A stretch of DNA of 64,000 nt from Nymphalis io. Its lineage: Eukaryota > Arthropoda > Insecta > Lepidoptera > Nymphalidae. Under the pieces are notes generated by a model. That model did no database searches, was not told where the DNA came from, and saw only the letters and a list, made by a program, of their open reading frames with translations. The stretch lies in assembly GCF_905147045.1 (NCBI RefSeq), contig NC_065896.1, positions 1,017,001 through 1,081,000 of the forward strand, written 5' to 3'. The position numbers were made by a program, and so were the translations under genes. Positions 61,901-64,000 of this stretch are shown here, piece after piece; positions within the stretch are counted from its first letter, which is position 1; each line of letters begins with the position of its first letter.

Positions 61901-63933
61901 CAAAGAACACAGTTATCAATATTGAAACTAATTGTGTATGGTGCAATTTTTTTTAAATAACTACTTATAGAAAAATTGTTTACCTCCTCACTGCCCGAGC
62001 CTTCGTTTTCTGTGCATACGGAACTATCATCTTTTACGATGTTTAATGACACCTGACTTTGTAGTACTGGACAAACCTTTTTTAAATGACCTTGTTCGTT
62101 GCAAACTCGACATATATAAAGTCTAAATTTACACCGATTTACTTGATGATTTGCACCACAAACGTCACACACTTGTTTAAAAGTCGTTCCCTTCTTTTGT
62201 CGTGCGAAGTCATTCATATTATTATCGCTCCGCCTGCTAATTATCGCTCCGCTTGTGAGGCTTGTACCACTGCTTAAAACCGGTTCTCGCGTTCCTACGT
62301 TCATATATTTTTGTAGATGTTTCCCTGTGCTTCTTCTCCTGGACGTAATCTGGTTTATAGATTCCTCCGCCTCTGATACGCCGTCACCTAATCTCCTGGT
62401 ACGACCTTCTACCAAGGCTGCATCCGCCTCTGCAGCTTCCATTGTCACCGCGAGTTTAAACGCCGAATCGAACGTTATATTATCCTCCGCAAACATTCTT
62501 TGACGGATACAGTCACTGTTAATACCACATACAAATTGATCCCTCAAATTATCCAATAATGTTTCCGAACAAAAACCGCAATGTTTCGTCAATTTCTTTA
62601 ATGCCGCCGCATATTCCGCCACGGACTCATTATGACGTTGCACTCTTTGTCTGAATTTGAACCGCTCCGCCAATACACTCGGTTTTGGTTGAAGATGGCG
62701 TCGCATAACATCCACCAGCTCTTCATAGCTTTTCGCAGATGGTTTGACTGGTGTACATAAATTCACCATCAGTTCGTACGCGTCACTTCCGATCACCGTT
62801 ATCAGTGTCGCTACTCGTATCGCCGGTTTCACATCGTTAACAATAAAATACTGTTCCAACCGATCCACATACAAATTCCAATCGTCCTTGCCAAGGTCGA
62901 AGTGTTCCAGTTTTCCCACCGACATAGTAATAAAAACGATGCGTCACACACGTAGTTTCTTTACTACTCGTCGCCACTGTTAAATATGTGAATAATATAT
63001 AATATTATTCATAATTGTTTGAGAATAATTACTGAGCGCAATAAAAGACGTCCATTCGGTTGAGCGTTTAATAGCGAGAGACCACCATACATGGGTTTAC
63101 AATTACCCACAGTTATAAAAGTGATATTCTAAAACTACCCCATACATTACAGACTCGACACGACTTAAACTTTTCGTAAATCATTTACAGCGATTTACTG
63201 ATAAAAAAAGAAATCGACTTGATATAACACAACGTGGAGACCTAATATAAAATCTCTGTGCAGCAAGGATCAAGCGCAAGGATCGCACTTAATGAATATA
63301 GAAAAGTCAATATTAAAATTATTTTGAATTTCAGTTTTTCATTATTGTGTTGAAATTTTACTTACGATGTTTTGATAATAATTCCATAGTGATTTCCTCC
63401 TAAACCTTATCATTTATATTTGTTAACAATATTTAAAGGCATAAAAATTTTAGAAATGGGACATGGCCTAAAAAAGGTTGGGAAACACTGCTCTAGACCA
63501 ACAAGGTGATCAACAATAATAAAATAAAATAAAATAAAATAAAATAAAATGGATATAAAACAAATGCAGTAACATATACATACGCACCGAATCCTCGACC
63601 TAGTGATCTGATCTACTTTTAGGGAGTACAAATTTTGGAACGCCTTTATGAGTTCTAAGTAACTCGTTGGAGTTACGTAAACTTTTCTCCTTTGTTCATC
63701 ATAGAATCTAAAAAAATAGAAAGATAATGTTAGACAAAAATTATGAATTAAAACAAAGTTCGAAATATTTATTGAAAAAATATGATTACCGATCACTGAG
63801 ATCAACGACGCTGATATGGAAGAGCTGACACATTTGGACACAGGCCTCGCGGAGGTCTTCTTCAACACCTTCCATCTTTGCGATAAACATAGATGCAACA
63901 CGCTCCAAAGCCTCTGTCGGCCAAGCTGTGAAC
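40630..63933 (-). CDS. Axonemal dynein heavy chain (DNAH3/7/12-like), 3' 26 exons
   Basis: This is the C-terminal third of a monomeric inner-arm dynein heavy chain, the ATP-driven motor of cilia and the sperm flagellum. In order from 63,933 down to 40,630 I mapped 26 exons, totalling 4,567 bp. Every junction has a GT donor and AG acceptor, phases agree throughout, and the frame is open to TAG at 40,630. The protein segment (about 1,521 residues) covers the linker after AAA4, stalk coiled coil 1, microtubule-binding tip, coiled coil 2, AAA5, AAA6 and the C-terminal domain, ending HWINRGVASLTQLDD. The upstream part (tail, AAA1-AAA4) is outside the window. The subgroup rests on segments such as YITTRLSNPHYLPE and PEVFGLHENADITKD; I cannot separate DNAH3, DNAH7 and DNAH12. 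Exon coordinates are in the entries below. Introns are full of repeats, and one carries GSKIP on the other strand. Confidence 0.93.
40969..41193 (+). repeat. SINE-B copy inside the last dynein intron
   Basis: The head GCCGAGATAGCCCAGTGGTA and the end CCCAGCAGTGGGACATTCAC are intact. About 80 bp of the 3' half are deleted compared with 12,493. It sits between dynein exons 25 and 26. Confidence 0.83.
42405..42720 (+). repeat. SINE-C copy with fold-back 5' arm
   Basis: The tRNA-like part (GGTTGTGGGTTCGATTCCCA) and the tail CCAGGATATTATATTATTATT belong to a plus-strand SINE-C. Its 5' head is replaced by a (TA)n run and an inverted 40-bp piece of the same element: 42,413-42,452 is the exact complement of 42,548-42,587. 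Confidence 0.8.
43003..43141. mobile_element. T2 MITE copy in a dynein intron
   Basis: The ends CGGCCTTCCTTATAAACGT and ACGTTCATAAGTAAGGTCG are inverted repeats matching at 16 of 19 positions. The core GTAGCTGTTTAGTTAAACAC and GACATTCGAAAGAAGAAGAC is shared with 20,450-20,590. About 139 bp, non-coding. Confidence 0.68.
43228..43438 (-). CDS. Dynein exon 25: C-terminal domain
   Basis: GTCTAG acceptor and AAG|GTAATA donor. It reads LKFLQDWIDEGPPLVFWVSG then FYFTQSFLTGVLQNYSRHNR, the conserved W-x-x-x-G-P-P and GFFFTQxFLTG region of the dynein C-terminal domain. Confidence 0.95.
43996..44160 (-). repeat. SINE-B copy, truncated, minus strand
   Basis: CACTGCTGGGCCAAGGCCAC, GGAGCTTATTCCACCACGTTG and TTAGATACTTGCAGGTTTCT are SINE-B segments in complement. 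The tRNA-like head is absent. Confidence 0.75.
44328..44684 (+). CDS. GSKIP: GSK3-interacting protein (GSKIP/DUF727 family)
   Basis: A 118-residue protein of the GSKIP family: small cytosolic proteins that in vertebrates bind GSK3-beta through a C-terminal segment and the PKA RII subunit through an N-terminal helix. Visible features are an N-terminal helix (AEAEAAINDIRKHVNSA), a central beta region (IYINLTTLENSEYCVEMSASGFRVVG) and the diagnostic C-terminal stretch ETPYALLNNISQKYRESFG. The length fits the family (human about 139 residues). The ATG comes two bases after a TTTCAG acceptor (44,325), so this is the only coding exon, and a non-coding first exon must lie upstream. The stop TGA is at 44,682-44,684. 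It lies in dynein intron 24 on the opposite strand. An in-frame upstream ATG at 44,301 would fall before the splice acceptor and is not used. Confidence 0.9.
   Translation: MSEQVLDKETWPAEAEAAINDIRKHVNSAQVSSKVRSTNQKIYINLTTLENSEYCVEMSASGFRVVGRKYDDTSLATIENMNYETPYALLNNISQKYRESFGGELMNKLLHLAKKSEG
44942..44947 (+). promoter_or_regulatory. Candidate GSKIP polyadenylation signal
   Basis: AATAAA about 257 nt past the GSKIP stop codon, in an AT-rich 3' flank. Confidence 0.5.
45550..45835 (-). repeat. SINE-A copy, minus strand
   Basis: TTTTTATAGAAAAGGAAGGCG is the tail side and GGCTTGCACAAAACTCTACC the head side. It is full length and lies between GSKIP and dynein exon 24. Confidence 0.85.
45887..46095 (-). 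CDS. Dynein exon 24: after AAA6
   Basis: TTTCAAG acceptor and GAG|GTACGT donor. It reads ELIRYNRLLSVVQRTLHGVY and ECNNAFIKGVVPEAWMSKSY, matching the RFNxLLxxI and LxGxVPxxW segments conserved in heavy chains. Confidence 0.93.
46409..46591 (-). CDS. Dynein exon 23: Gly/Ala-rich insert region
   Basis: CAG|CTG acceptor and CAG|GTACGG donor, phase 0, 61 codons. It starts LLWGCGATQRVGGGG and ends RRYPVQYYNSMNTVLTQ. The exon is extremely GC-rich with Gly/Ala repeats. The final ATQ of its first segment aligns with the LLTQ of vertebrate orthologues at identical spacing, which supports this acceptor despite a poor pyrimidine tract. Confidence 0.85.
47017..47176 (-). CDS. Dynein exon 22
   Basis: CTACAG acceptor and GCG|GTGAGC donor. 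It reads YSFSPSGDYRMPP and PEVFGLHENADITKD, the strongly conserved heavy-chain segment before the variable insert. Confidence 0.95.
47271..47560 (-). repeat. SINE-B copy, minus strand, dynein intron
   Basis: ACAGTACAGTAACAGCCTGT is the complement of the tail, and GTGGCCATCTCGGC the complement of the head. The copy is full length. Near the head is a short duplication (CATGGCCAAGGCCATAGTGG). Confidence 0.87.
47844..48001 (-). CDS. Dynein exon 21
   Basis: ATTAG acceptor and CCCAA|GTGAGA donor. It reads PLEALNYLAGECNYGGRVTD, the conserved GECNYGGRVTDDxDRR region. Confidence 0.96.
48083..48333 (-). CDS. Dynein exon 20
   Basis: TTTAG acceptor and CAG|GTAGAC donor. It reads VKMTNEAPKGLKNNIYRSY and FALCFFHAIVQERRAFGPLG, the conserved NEPPxGLxxNLxR and FxLxFFHAxxQERR segments. 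Confidence 0.96.
48448..48655 (-). CDS. Dynein exon 19: AAA6
   Basis: CGAG acceptor (weak pyrimidine tract) and AACG|GTACGT donor. It reads GGWAVLQNCHVLESWLNEL and RLWLTSYPSRAFPVTVLQN, the AAA6 GxWVxLQNCHL and FPxxLLQxS motifs. The third codon position is very GC-rich. Confidence 0.95.
48925..49162 (-). CDS. Dynein exon 18: AAA6 core
   Basis: TTAG acceptor and CAG|GTAAGA donor. It reads RPDKLIPLVQQYVVEEMG and SPLIFILSPGSDPMSALVKF, the AAA6 equivalent of a degenerate P-loop (PxxFxLSPGxDP). Confidence 0.96.
49443..49580 (-). CDS. Dynein exon 17
   Basis: CACCAG acceptor and AG|GTCAGT donor. It reads GFKEHVEADTSPWKALYDS and GIPKLIIMR. It includes the PHxxxLPxPF segment found before the AAA6 strand. 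Confidence 0.94.
49853..49989 (-). CDS. Dynein exon 16
   Basis: TCCAG acceptor and GG|GTACAT donor. It reads GELDDELVSFLLTGGVALDN and NPAPSWLSEKSWSEIVRS, the conserved WLSxKxWxEI segment. Confidence 0.95.
50211..50394 (-). CDS. Dynein exon 15
   Basis: TTCCAG acceptor and AAG|GTATGT donor. It reads FINLYNQAIQNSPKSDNLDE and VCRSLFEKDKLIFSLVLTL, the conserved NRSLFExDKLLFSFLL segment. Confidence 0.96.
50631..50866 (-). CDS. Dynein exon 14
   Basis: ATCAG acceptor and TTG|GTGAGT donor. It reads VLSSAGNILEDESANQILSS and MYQYSLNW. It follows LE at the end of exon 13, giving the conserved ILExLSSSxGNILED region. Confidence 0.96.
51251..51338 (+). repeat. SINE-B 3' fragment in a dynein intron
   Basis: TGGTGGAATAAGCTCCTAAA through CCCAGCAGTGGGACATGAAC to CTGTTACAGTA. 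Only the 3' third is present, as with 5'-truncated insertions. Confidence 0.75.
51407..51574 (-). CDS. Dynein exon 13
   Basis: CCACAG acceptor and GAG|GTGAGG donor, 56 codons. It reads VTLLNFMITPQGLQDQLLG and RTLKEIEDKILE, among the most conserved heavy-chain segments (VTLLNFxITPxGLxDQLL). Confidence 0.96.
51778..51898 (-). CDS. Dynein exon 12: AAA5 to AAA6 linker
   Basis: TTACAG acceptor and AAG|GTCAGT donor. It reads LGDNILEYNHDFRFYITTR and NPHYLPEIAVK. Confidence 0.96.
51930..52027 (+). repeat. SINE-B 3' fragment with GGTTAC tail
   Basis: GCTCCTAAGCCTTCTCCTCA through CCCAGCAGTGGGACATTCAC, then CTGTTACGGTTACGGTTACG: a GGTTAC hexamer repeated three to four times. It lies beside dynein exon 11. 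Confidence 0.8.
52147..52333 (-). CDS. Dynein exon 11: AAA5
   Basis: GGCAG acceptor and TTTAG|GTATCT donor. It reads QANKWVKNMERDNQLKVIKL and YVRVLENAIQLGMPVILENV, the conserved QANKWIKxME and LExAIxxGxPVLLENV segments. Confidence 0.95.
52432..52720 (-). repeat. SINE-A copy, minus strand, with altered head
   Basis: The tail side is TTTTTTTTCATAGAATAGGA. The body is consensus-like. The head is rearranged: the GTAGGTAC motif is repeated (TAGGTACAAGGTAGTACTGGGTAGGTAC) and the usual GCTTGCACAAAGCCC is missing. Confidence 0.82.
52992..53153 (-). CDS. Dynein exon 10: AAA5
   Basis: CTGCAG acceptor and CAAG|GTTATA donor. It reads AWNIAGLPVDAFSIENGIIV and RRWPLMIDPQ, the AAA5 WxxxGLPxDxxSxENG and RWPLMIDPQ motifs. 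Confidence 0.96.
53429..53697 (+). pseudogene. C-terminal remnant of a non-LTR retrotransposon ORF
   Basis: The translated stretch includes DNRWTTKLTRWK, RSMGRSTKRWADDIVKKAGQ and DWTEIEDSGRRKRKLSPN. This GRxxxRWxDDI...W pattern is the known C-terminal end of insect RTE/CR1-type reverse-transcriptase ORFs. It is broken by at least one stop (at about 53,459) and lacks the polymerase core. It lies in the intron between dynein exons 9 and 10. Confidence 0.65.
54183..54287 (-). CDS. Dynein exon 9: AAA5
   Basis: TTACAG acceptor and TTAG|GTGAGT donor, 105 bp. It reads DVLLAAGFIAYLGPYTVNYR, the conserved GDVLLxxxxIAYLGxFTxxYR segment after stalk coil 2. Confidence 0.96.
   Translation of the reverse strand, partial: GMFYSPLDLSPTSVRTLSTTDEKSCKCGTNGQYD
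54478..54762 (+). repeat. SINE-A copy, tail-to-tail with the next one
   Basis: CTGGTGGTAGGGCTTTGTGT head to TTCCTATTCTATAATATATAT tail. It is close to consensus. The tail has TA repeats rather than pure A. Confidence 0.87.
54775..55022 (-). repeat. Older SINE-A copy, minus strand
   Basis: CCACCTGATGGTAAACAGTC is the tail side and ACAAAGTCCTACCACCAAG the head side. It is more diverged than its plus-strand neighbour, and the two tails meet at a TA-rich junction. Confidence 0.8.
55186..55363 (-). CDS. Dynein exon 8: end of stalk coil 2, start of AAA5
   Basis: TTCCAG acceptor and ATAG|GTCAAA donor. It reads ALNDEFAEMTRKKKGLEDEI (charged coiled coil) then GLGGEKARWTDLANQL, the highly conserved GLxxExxRW motif at the entry to AAA5. 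Confidence 0.96.
55541..55799 (-). repeat. SINE-C copy, minus strand
   Basis: AATAATAATAATATCCTGGG is the complement of the tail, and CACGCCAATCGGCTCATC the complement of the head. The B-box region carries a short insertion (GTGGAAATCTAAGTCACAAT). Confidence 0.82.
56050..56248 (-). repeat. SINE-D, fourth tRNA-like SINE, minus strand
   Basis: On the minus strand the head reads GACTGCTTCGTTGGTCTAGTAG with a B-box-like GGTTCAATTCCCAGG. The complement of this head is at 56,176-56,246. Only one copy was seen, so its length is a guess. Confidence 0.5.
56278..56391 (-). CDS. Dynein exon 7: stalk coiled coil 2
   Basis: TTGCAG acceptor and CAG|GTGTGA donor, 38 codons. It reads VVAPKKAALAEAEAELQTQM, a VxPKxxxLxxAExEL start of the returning stalk helix. 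Confidence 0.96.
56700..56811 (-). CDS. Dynein exon 6: microtubule-binding domain, end
   Basis: CGTAG acceptor and AAG|GTGACG donor. It reads YIPDREFDPVVIAKVSSACE and GLCKWVRAMDVYDRVIK, the SxAxxGLCxWVxAMxxYxxV motif. The third position is strongly GC-rich. Confidence 0.96.
56930..57125 (+). repeat. Degenerate SINE-A piece
   Basis: ACAGCGATACTTTGTATTGC, CTGTTTCGGTTTATTGAATA and GGCCACTTACCATGCATTTT are weakly SINE-A-like. It is old and 5'-truncated. Confidence 0.45.
57138..57264 (-). CDS. Dynein exon 5: microtubule-binding domain
   Basis: GTCAG acceptor and ACAA|GTTTGT donor. It reads PYEDFWGPSQKMLGDMKFLD, the DxWxxxKKLLxDxxFL segment of the tip. Confidence 0.95.
57429..57681 (-). CDS. Dynein exon 4: stalk coil 1 to binding tip
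   Basis: TATAG acceptor and AACG|GTGAAT donor. It reads EALANEAAAAAQAIKDDCES, ALDTLKPADVTLVKSMKNPP and GVKLVMEAVCVM: the A-L-x-x-L stalk heptads and the NPPxxVKxVMEAVCV base of the tip. Confidence 0.97.
57936..58101 (-). CDS. Dynein exon 3: stalk coiled coil 1
   Basis: CTTAG acceptor and GAG|GTGACC donor. It reads YETGLEQLDFAAGQVAVMQQ then LQPLLVETSDKTEKLM. It joins exon 2 across the transposon-bearing intron in the correct phase (CG+A, Arg). Confidence 0.96.
58185..58460. repeat. Decayed non-LTR retroelement tail
   Basis: ACTAGCTGTCTGCTTCGTAC and TTCAGTAGTTTTTGAGTTCA then TTCAGACACACAGACG. It matches the pattern at 9,940-10,060 and 4,285-4,745. It lies in the dynein intron beside the hAT element. 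Confidence 0.5.
58568..58575. repeat. hAT target-site duplication, left
   Basis: CTTTAGAC, paired with CTCTAGAC at 63,491-63,498 (7 of 8 positions). An 8-bp duplication is the hAT hallmark. Confidence 0.75.
58647..58651. repeat. Gypsy target-site duplication, left
   Basis: GACTC directly before the LTR, repeated exactly at 63,152-63,156. A 5-bp duplication is normal for Ty3/gypsy integration. Confidence 0.85.
58652..58825 (-). repeat. Gypsy 3' LTR
   Basis: 174 bp, bounded TG...CA (on the plus strand starting TGTTAAATATGTG and ending CCATACATTACA). It differs from the 5' LTR at one position (G versus A at about 58,705). It is the downstream LTR in the element's minus-strand orientation. Confidence 0.93.
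58826..58836 (-). promoter_or_regulatory. Gypsy polypurine tract
   Basis: AAGGGTGAGGG on the minus strand, abutting the 3' LTR. This is the expected plus-strand primer for reverse transcription. Confidence 0.8.
58904..60724 (-). CDS. Gypsy pol, RNase H and integrase part
   Basis: 606 codons from the first ATG; the frame continues upstream to the A9 run near 60,770, so the ATG is probably not a real start. RNase H covers about residues 15-140, with acidic residues in TTDASSYG (Asp22), QIEKEAL (Glu61 or Glu63) and LRTDHKPL (Asp88). The integrase zinc-binding region is near 230-270 (EIHVGHLG; CNECVTC). The catalytic triad is Asp299 (RIHIDFLGP), Asp353 (VSDNGPPF) and Glu389 (SNGAAEGAVK), with the usual 35-residue spacing. 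A GPY/F-like basic region follows (DNVWVRNYGEGNKW). The C-terminal tail is Ser/Pro-rich. All key residues are present. Confidence 0.93.
   Translation of the reverse strand: MLTSSEILAHYSPDLPLILTTDASSYGVGAVISHITAKGERPIAYASRVLNAAEKSYAQIEKEALAIIYGIKKFHTYLYGRKFTLRTDHKPLVAIFGDKHGIPTMAASRMQRWAVILAGYNYNIEYVQSNKNAADALSRFREGKLQVEEKTYVNFIQIFLPITRKTVVEHQNKDNILKKVILYLQSGWSKACDDEDLKPYFVRRNELYLDAGCIIWGYRLVIPKSLTSELLKEIHVGHLGIVKMKSIARSYVWWPGIDADIERTCNECVTCAMENAAPAKAPIKPWPFIPEPWSRIHIDFLGPLNGKTFLVLIDSTSKWLEIFNMPNTTAAAVIKVLRETFARFGLPKEIVSDNGPPFSSKEYANFMRNNGIKVTFSPVYHPSSNGAAEGAVKLCKRAIKKSLRDGCDIDAALQTYLLAYRNVDKSTTGLSPAMILQRRRIRSRLDLLHRDWAMEDRVREVQNKQIERGKGVIRQFKQGDNVWVRNYGEGNKWLKGKIDGNFGSRNYLIGRDDGPPIKRHVNQIKKRWVSFDLSTSKSPPQNQNMPSDHPISEPQLEIPTTESAESSNTELIIPPSISSETQVDVPPSIRSQRVRKPVKRFRFEFD
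60768..61880 (-). CDS. Gypsy pol, end of protease and reverse transcriptase part
   Basis: 370 codons from the first ATG, which is unlikely to be a start because the frame should be entered from gag. The first about 45 residues look like the C-terminal half of protease (RYYTGEIVKPVGK). The reverse transcriptase follows: PLAYALREPVERALDQLVRD, TSIVPVMKKDGTIRVCGDF, catalytic Asp199 in TKLDLSQAYAQLEL, YGLASSPGIFQRLLEQLF, and the active-site pair Asp260-Asp261 in VGVFLDD. The frame stops at 60,768 beside a run of nine A, where the next domain lies one frame away. Confidence 0.92.
   Translation of the reverse strand: MRYHALVIIAIRNMSHNLIRKCDLNLRYYTGEIVKPVGKISPILRILRRISELQIEIPIMNCNSIDFNSKLFNLNEFSSRYCEVFSDGLGRFNGGTVGFRLRPDAKPVFMRARPLAYALREPVERALDQLVRDGVITPVTTSDWATSIVPVMKKDGTIRVCGDFKLTLNKCLEVDRFPLPRVEDLLVKLHGGIKFTKLDLSQAYAQLELDESKKYTVINTHKGLFRYNRLIYGLASSPGIFQRLLEQLFSDMPRVGVFLDDVIITGEDDQSHLKTLHEVFNRLQKYGLKIKKDKCTFFADSVTYLGFVISKEGVHTCPNKIEAIQKVRIPNNVSELRSFLGLVMYYARFIPNISTILAPLYILLKKEKKI
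61831..62925 (-). CDS. Gypsy gag with start of protease
   Basis: 364 residues. The capsid-like region is about residues 1-170 (ELMVNLCTPVKPSAKSYEEL; RHNESVAEYAAALKKL), a retrotransposon gag (DUF4219/UBN2-type) pattern. Two zinc knuckles follow: Cys253-Cys256-His260-Cys265 and Cys272-Cys275-His280-Cys285, the second a canonical CX2CX4HX4C. Residues 346-348 are the aspartic protease DTG (CMEIDTGSAISC). The frame ends 16 residues after the DTG, and the rest of the protease is in the pol frame, one base off. The ATG at 62,925 lies 52 bp inside the 5' LTR, past the primer site, and is a plausible start. Confidence 0.92.
   Translation of the reverse strand: MSVGKLEHFDLGKDDWNLYVDRLEQYFIVNDVKPAIRVATLITVIGSDAYELMVNLCTPVKPSAKSYEELVDVMRRHLQPKPSVLAERFKFRQRVQRHNESVAEYAAALKKLTKHCGFCSETLLDNLRDQFVCGINSDCIRQRMFAEDNITFDSAFKLAVTMEAAEADAALVEGRTRRLGDGVSEAEESINQITSRRRSTGKHLQKYMNVGTREPVLSSGTSLTSGAIISRRSDNNMNDFARQKKGTTFKQVCDVCGANHQVNRCKFRLYICRVCNEQGHLKKVCPVLQSQVSLNIVKDDSSVCTENEGSGSEEVNNFSISSYLKKIAPYTISFNIDNCVLCMEIDTGSAISCISYNCYKKYVT
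62967..62976 (-). promoter_or_regulatory. Gypsy primer-binding site
   Basis: TGGCGACGAG on the minus strand, one base past the 5' LTR. It matches the complement of the 3' end of tRNA-Ser(GCT) as I recall it (ends CTCGTCG plus CCA). The tRNA identity is from memory. Confidence 0.65.
62978..63151 (-). repeat. Gypsy 5' LTR
   Basis: 174 bp, one mismatch to the 3' LTR. On the minus strand it includes CTTTTATAACTG, a possible TATA region. Confidence 0.93.
63152..63156. repeat. Gypsy target-site duplication, right
   Basis: GACTC, identical to 58,647-58,651. Confidence 0.85.
63491..63498. repeat. hAT target-site duplication, right
   Basis: CTCTAGAC, 7 of 8 identical to 58,568-58,575. Confidence 0.75.
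63521..63550. repeat. AAAAT microsatellite
   Basis: Six tandem AAAAT units in the dynein intron next to the hAT end. Confidence 0.9.
63588..63707 (-). CDS. Dynein exon 2: entry to stalk
   Basis: TTTTAG acceptor and CG|GTGCGT donor, 120 bp. It reads VYVTPTSYLELIKAFQNLYS, the conserved VTPTSYLELI motif at the end of the AAA4-stalk linker. Confidence 0.96.
63790..63933 (-). CDS. Dynein exon 1 of the window: after AAA4
   Basis: TACAG acceptor and CG|GTAATC donor, 144 bp. It reads FTAWPTEALERVASMFIAKM and CVQMCQLFHISVVDLSDR, the FxxWPxxAL and MCxxFHxSV segments. The acceptor shows that more exons lie beyond the window edge. Confidence 0.94.
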
Positions 63934-64000
63934 CTGTACCAATATGGGATTTATCAAATACTCATTCAATTTTATAATAAGAAATCAGCAGACGTCAACG

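Larger units (their letters stand above)
58652..63151 (-). mobile_element. Ty3/gypsy LTR retrotransposon, 4.5 kb, recent insertion
   Basis: The structure in element order (minus strand) is 5' LTR 62,978-63,151, primer-binding site, gag, protease, reverse transcriptase, RNase H, integrase, polypurine tract, 3' LTR 58,652-58,825. The near-identical LTRs and perfect 5-bp target duplication show a recent insertion. Small size, short LTRs, two zinc knuckles, a Ser-tRNA-type primer site and no env gene suggest a Mag-like gypsy lineage, but this is inference. Two frame changes interrupt gag-pol (near 61,835-61,880 and at the A9 run near 60,770), so this copy may not be autonomous as sequenced. Confidence 0.93.
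58576..63490. mobile_element. Non-autonomous hAT transposon split by an LTR retrotransposon
   Basis: The left end CAGTGTTTCCCAACGTGGGC and the complement of the right end CAGTGTTTCCCAACCTTTTT share a 14-bp terminal inverted repeat starting CAGTG, typical of hAT elements. Own sequence is 58,576-58,651 and 63,157-63,490, about 410 bp without the insertion and its duplicated GACTC. No transposase remains. The inserted gypsy element accounts for the rest. It lies in the intron between dynein exons 2 and 3. Confidence 0.8.

Noticed and set aside
63410..63901. 163-codon minus frame overlapping the first dynein exons
   Set aside because: It reads exon 1 in the wrong frame and runs through an intron and the hAT end. 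Only part of exon 2 is in the correct frame.
1..64000. CRISPR arrays, operons, ribosome binding sites and rho-independent terminators
   Set aside because: The window is eukaryotic nuclear DNA; none of the spaced direct repeats form an array.

Overview
The window reads as a piece of an insect nuclear genome, most likely a butterfly (Lepidoptera, possibly Nymphalidae). It is AT-rich and has split genes with GT-AG introns. It also carries many copies of tRNA-derived and poly(A)-tailed short interspersed repeats of the kind common in butterfly genomes. No bacterial or organellar features, CRISPR arrays or genuine tRNA/rRNA genes were seen. The species call is inference.

Layout. Positions 1 to about 38,100 contain no exon I can support. 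They hold short repeats, decayed retroelement fragments, two kinds of miniature inverted-repeat element (MITE) and AT-rich unique sequence. At 38,121-38,485 (minus strand) lies a coding exon with a forkhead-associated (FHA) domain that matches Foxk. The rest of that gene, including the fork-head DNA-binding domain, would have to lie at lower coordinates, and I did not find it, so the 38 kb may be largely one long Foxk intron. From 40,630 to 63,933 (minus strand) runs the 3' part of an axonemal dynein heavy chain gene of the DNAH3/7/12 inner-arm type. I mapped 26 exons with matching splice phases (4,567 bp, about 1,521 residues), covering the end of the AAA4 region, stalk, microtubule-binding tip, AAA5, AAA6, the C-terminal domain and the stop codon. 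A small GSKIP-like gene (44,328-44,684, plus strand) sits antisense inside one dynein intron.

The largest dynein intron in the window (58,102-63,587) holds a nested insertion. A hAT-type DNA transposon remnant (58,576-63,490, about 410 bp of its own sequence, 8-bp target duplication with one mismatch) is interrupted by a 4.5-kb Ty3/gypsy LTR retrotransposon (58,652-63,151). The retrotransposon has 174-bp LTRs differing at one base, a perfect 5-bp target duplication, a primer-binding site, a polypurine tract, gag with two zinc knuckles, protease, reverse transcriptase, RNase H and integrase. It is recent, but its pol frame is interrupted at an A9 run.

Repeat families recognised by comparing copies within the window: SINE-A (about 290 bp, poly(A) tail, about 20 copies or fragments); SINE-B (tRNA-like head, ends in a short variable microsatellite); SINE-C (tRNA-like head, ATT-rich tail); a fourth tRNA-like SINE-D; a 336-bp MITE; a roughly 140-bp MITE family; and many decayed non-LTR retrotransposon tails. 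Family names from databases could not be checked. I found no new defence or regulatory system. The most notable items are the nested insertions, the antisense GSKIP gene, exon-to-exon GC variation in the dynein gene, the variable SINE tails, and several long perfect hairpins.
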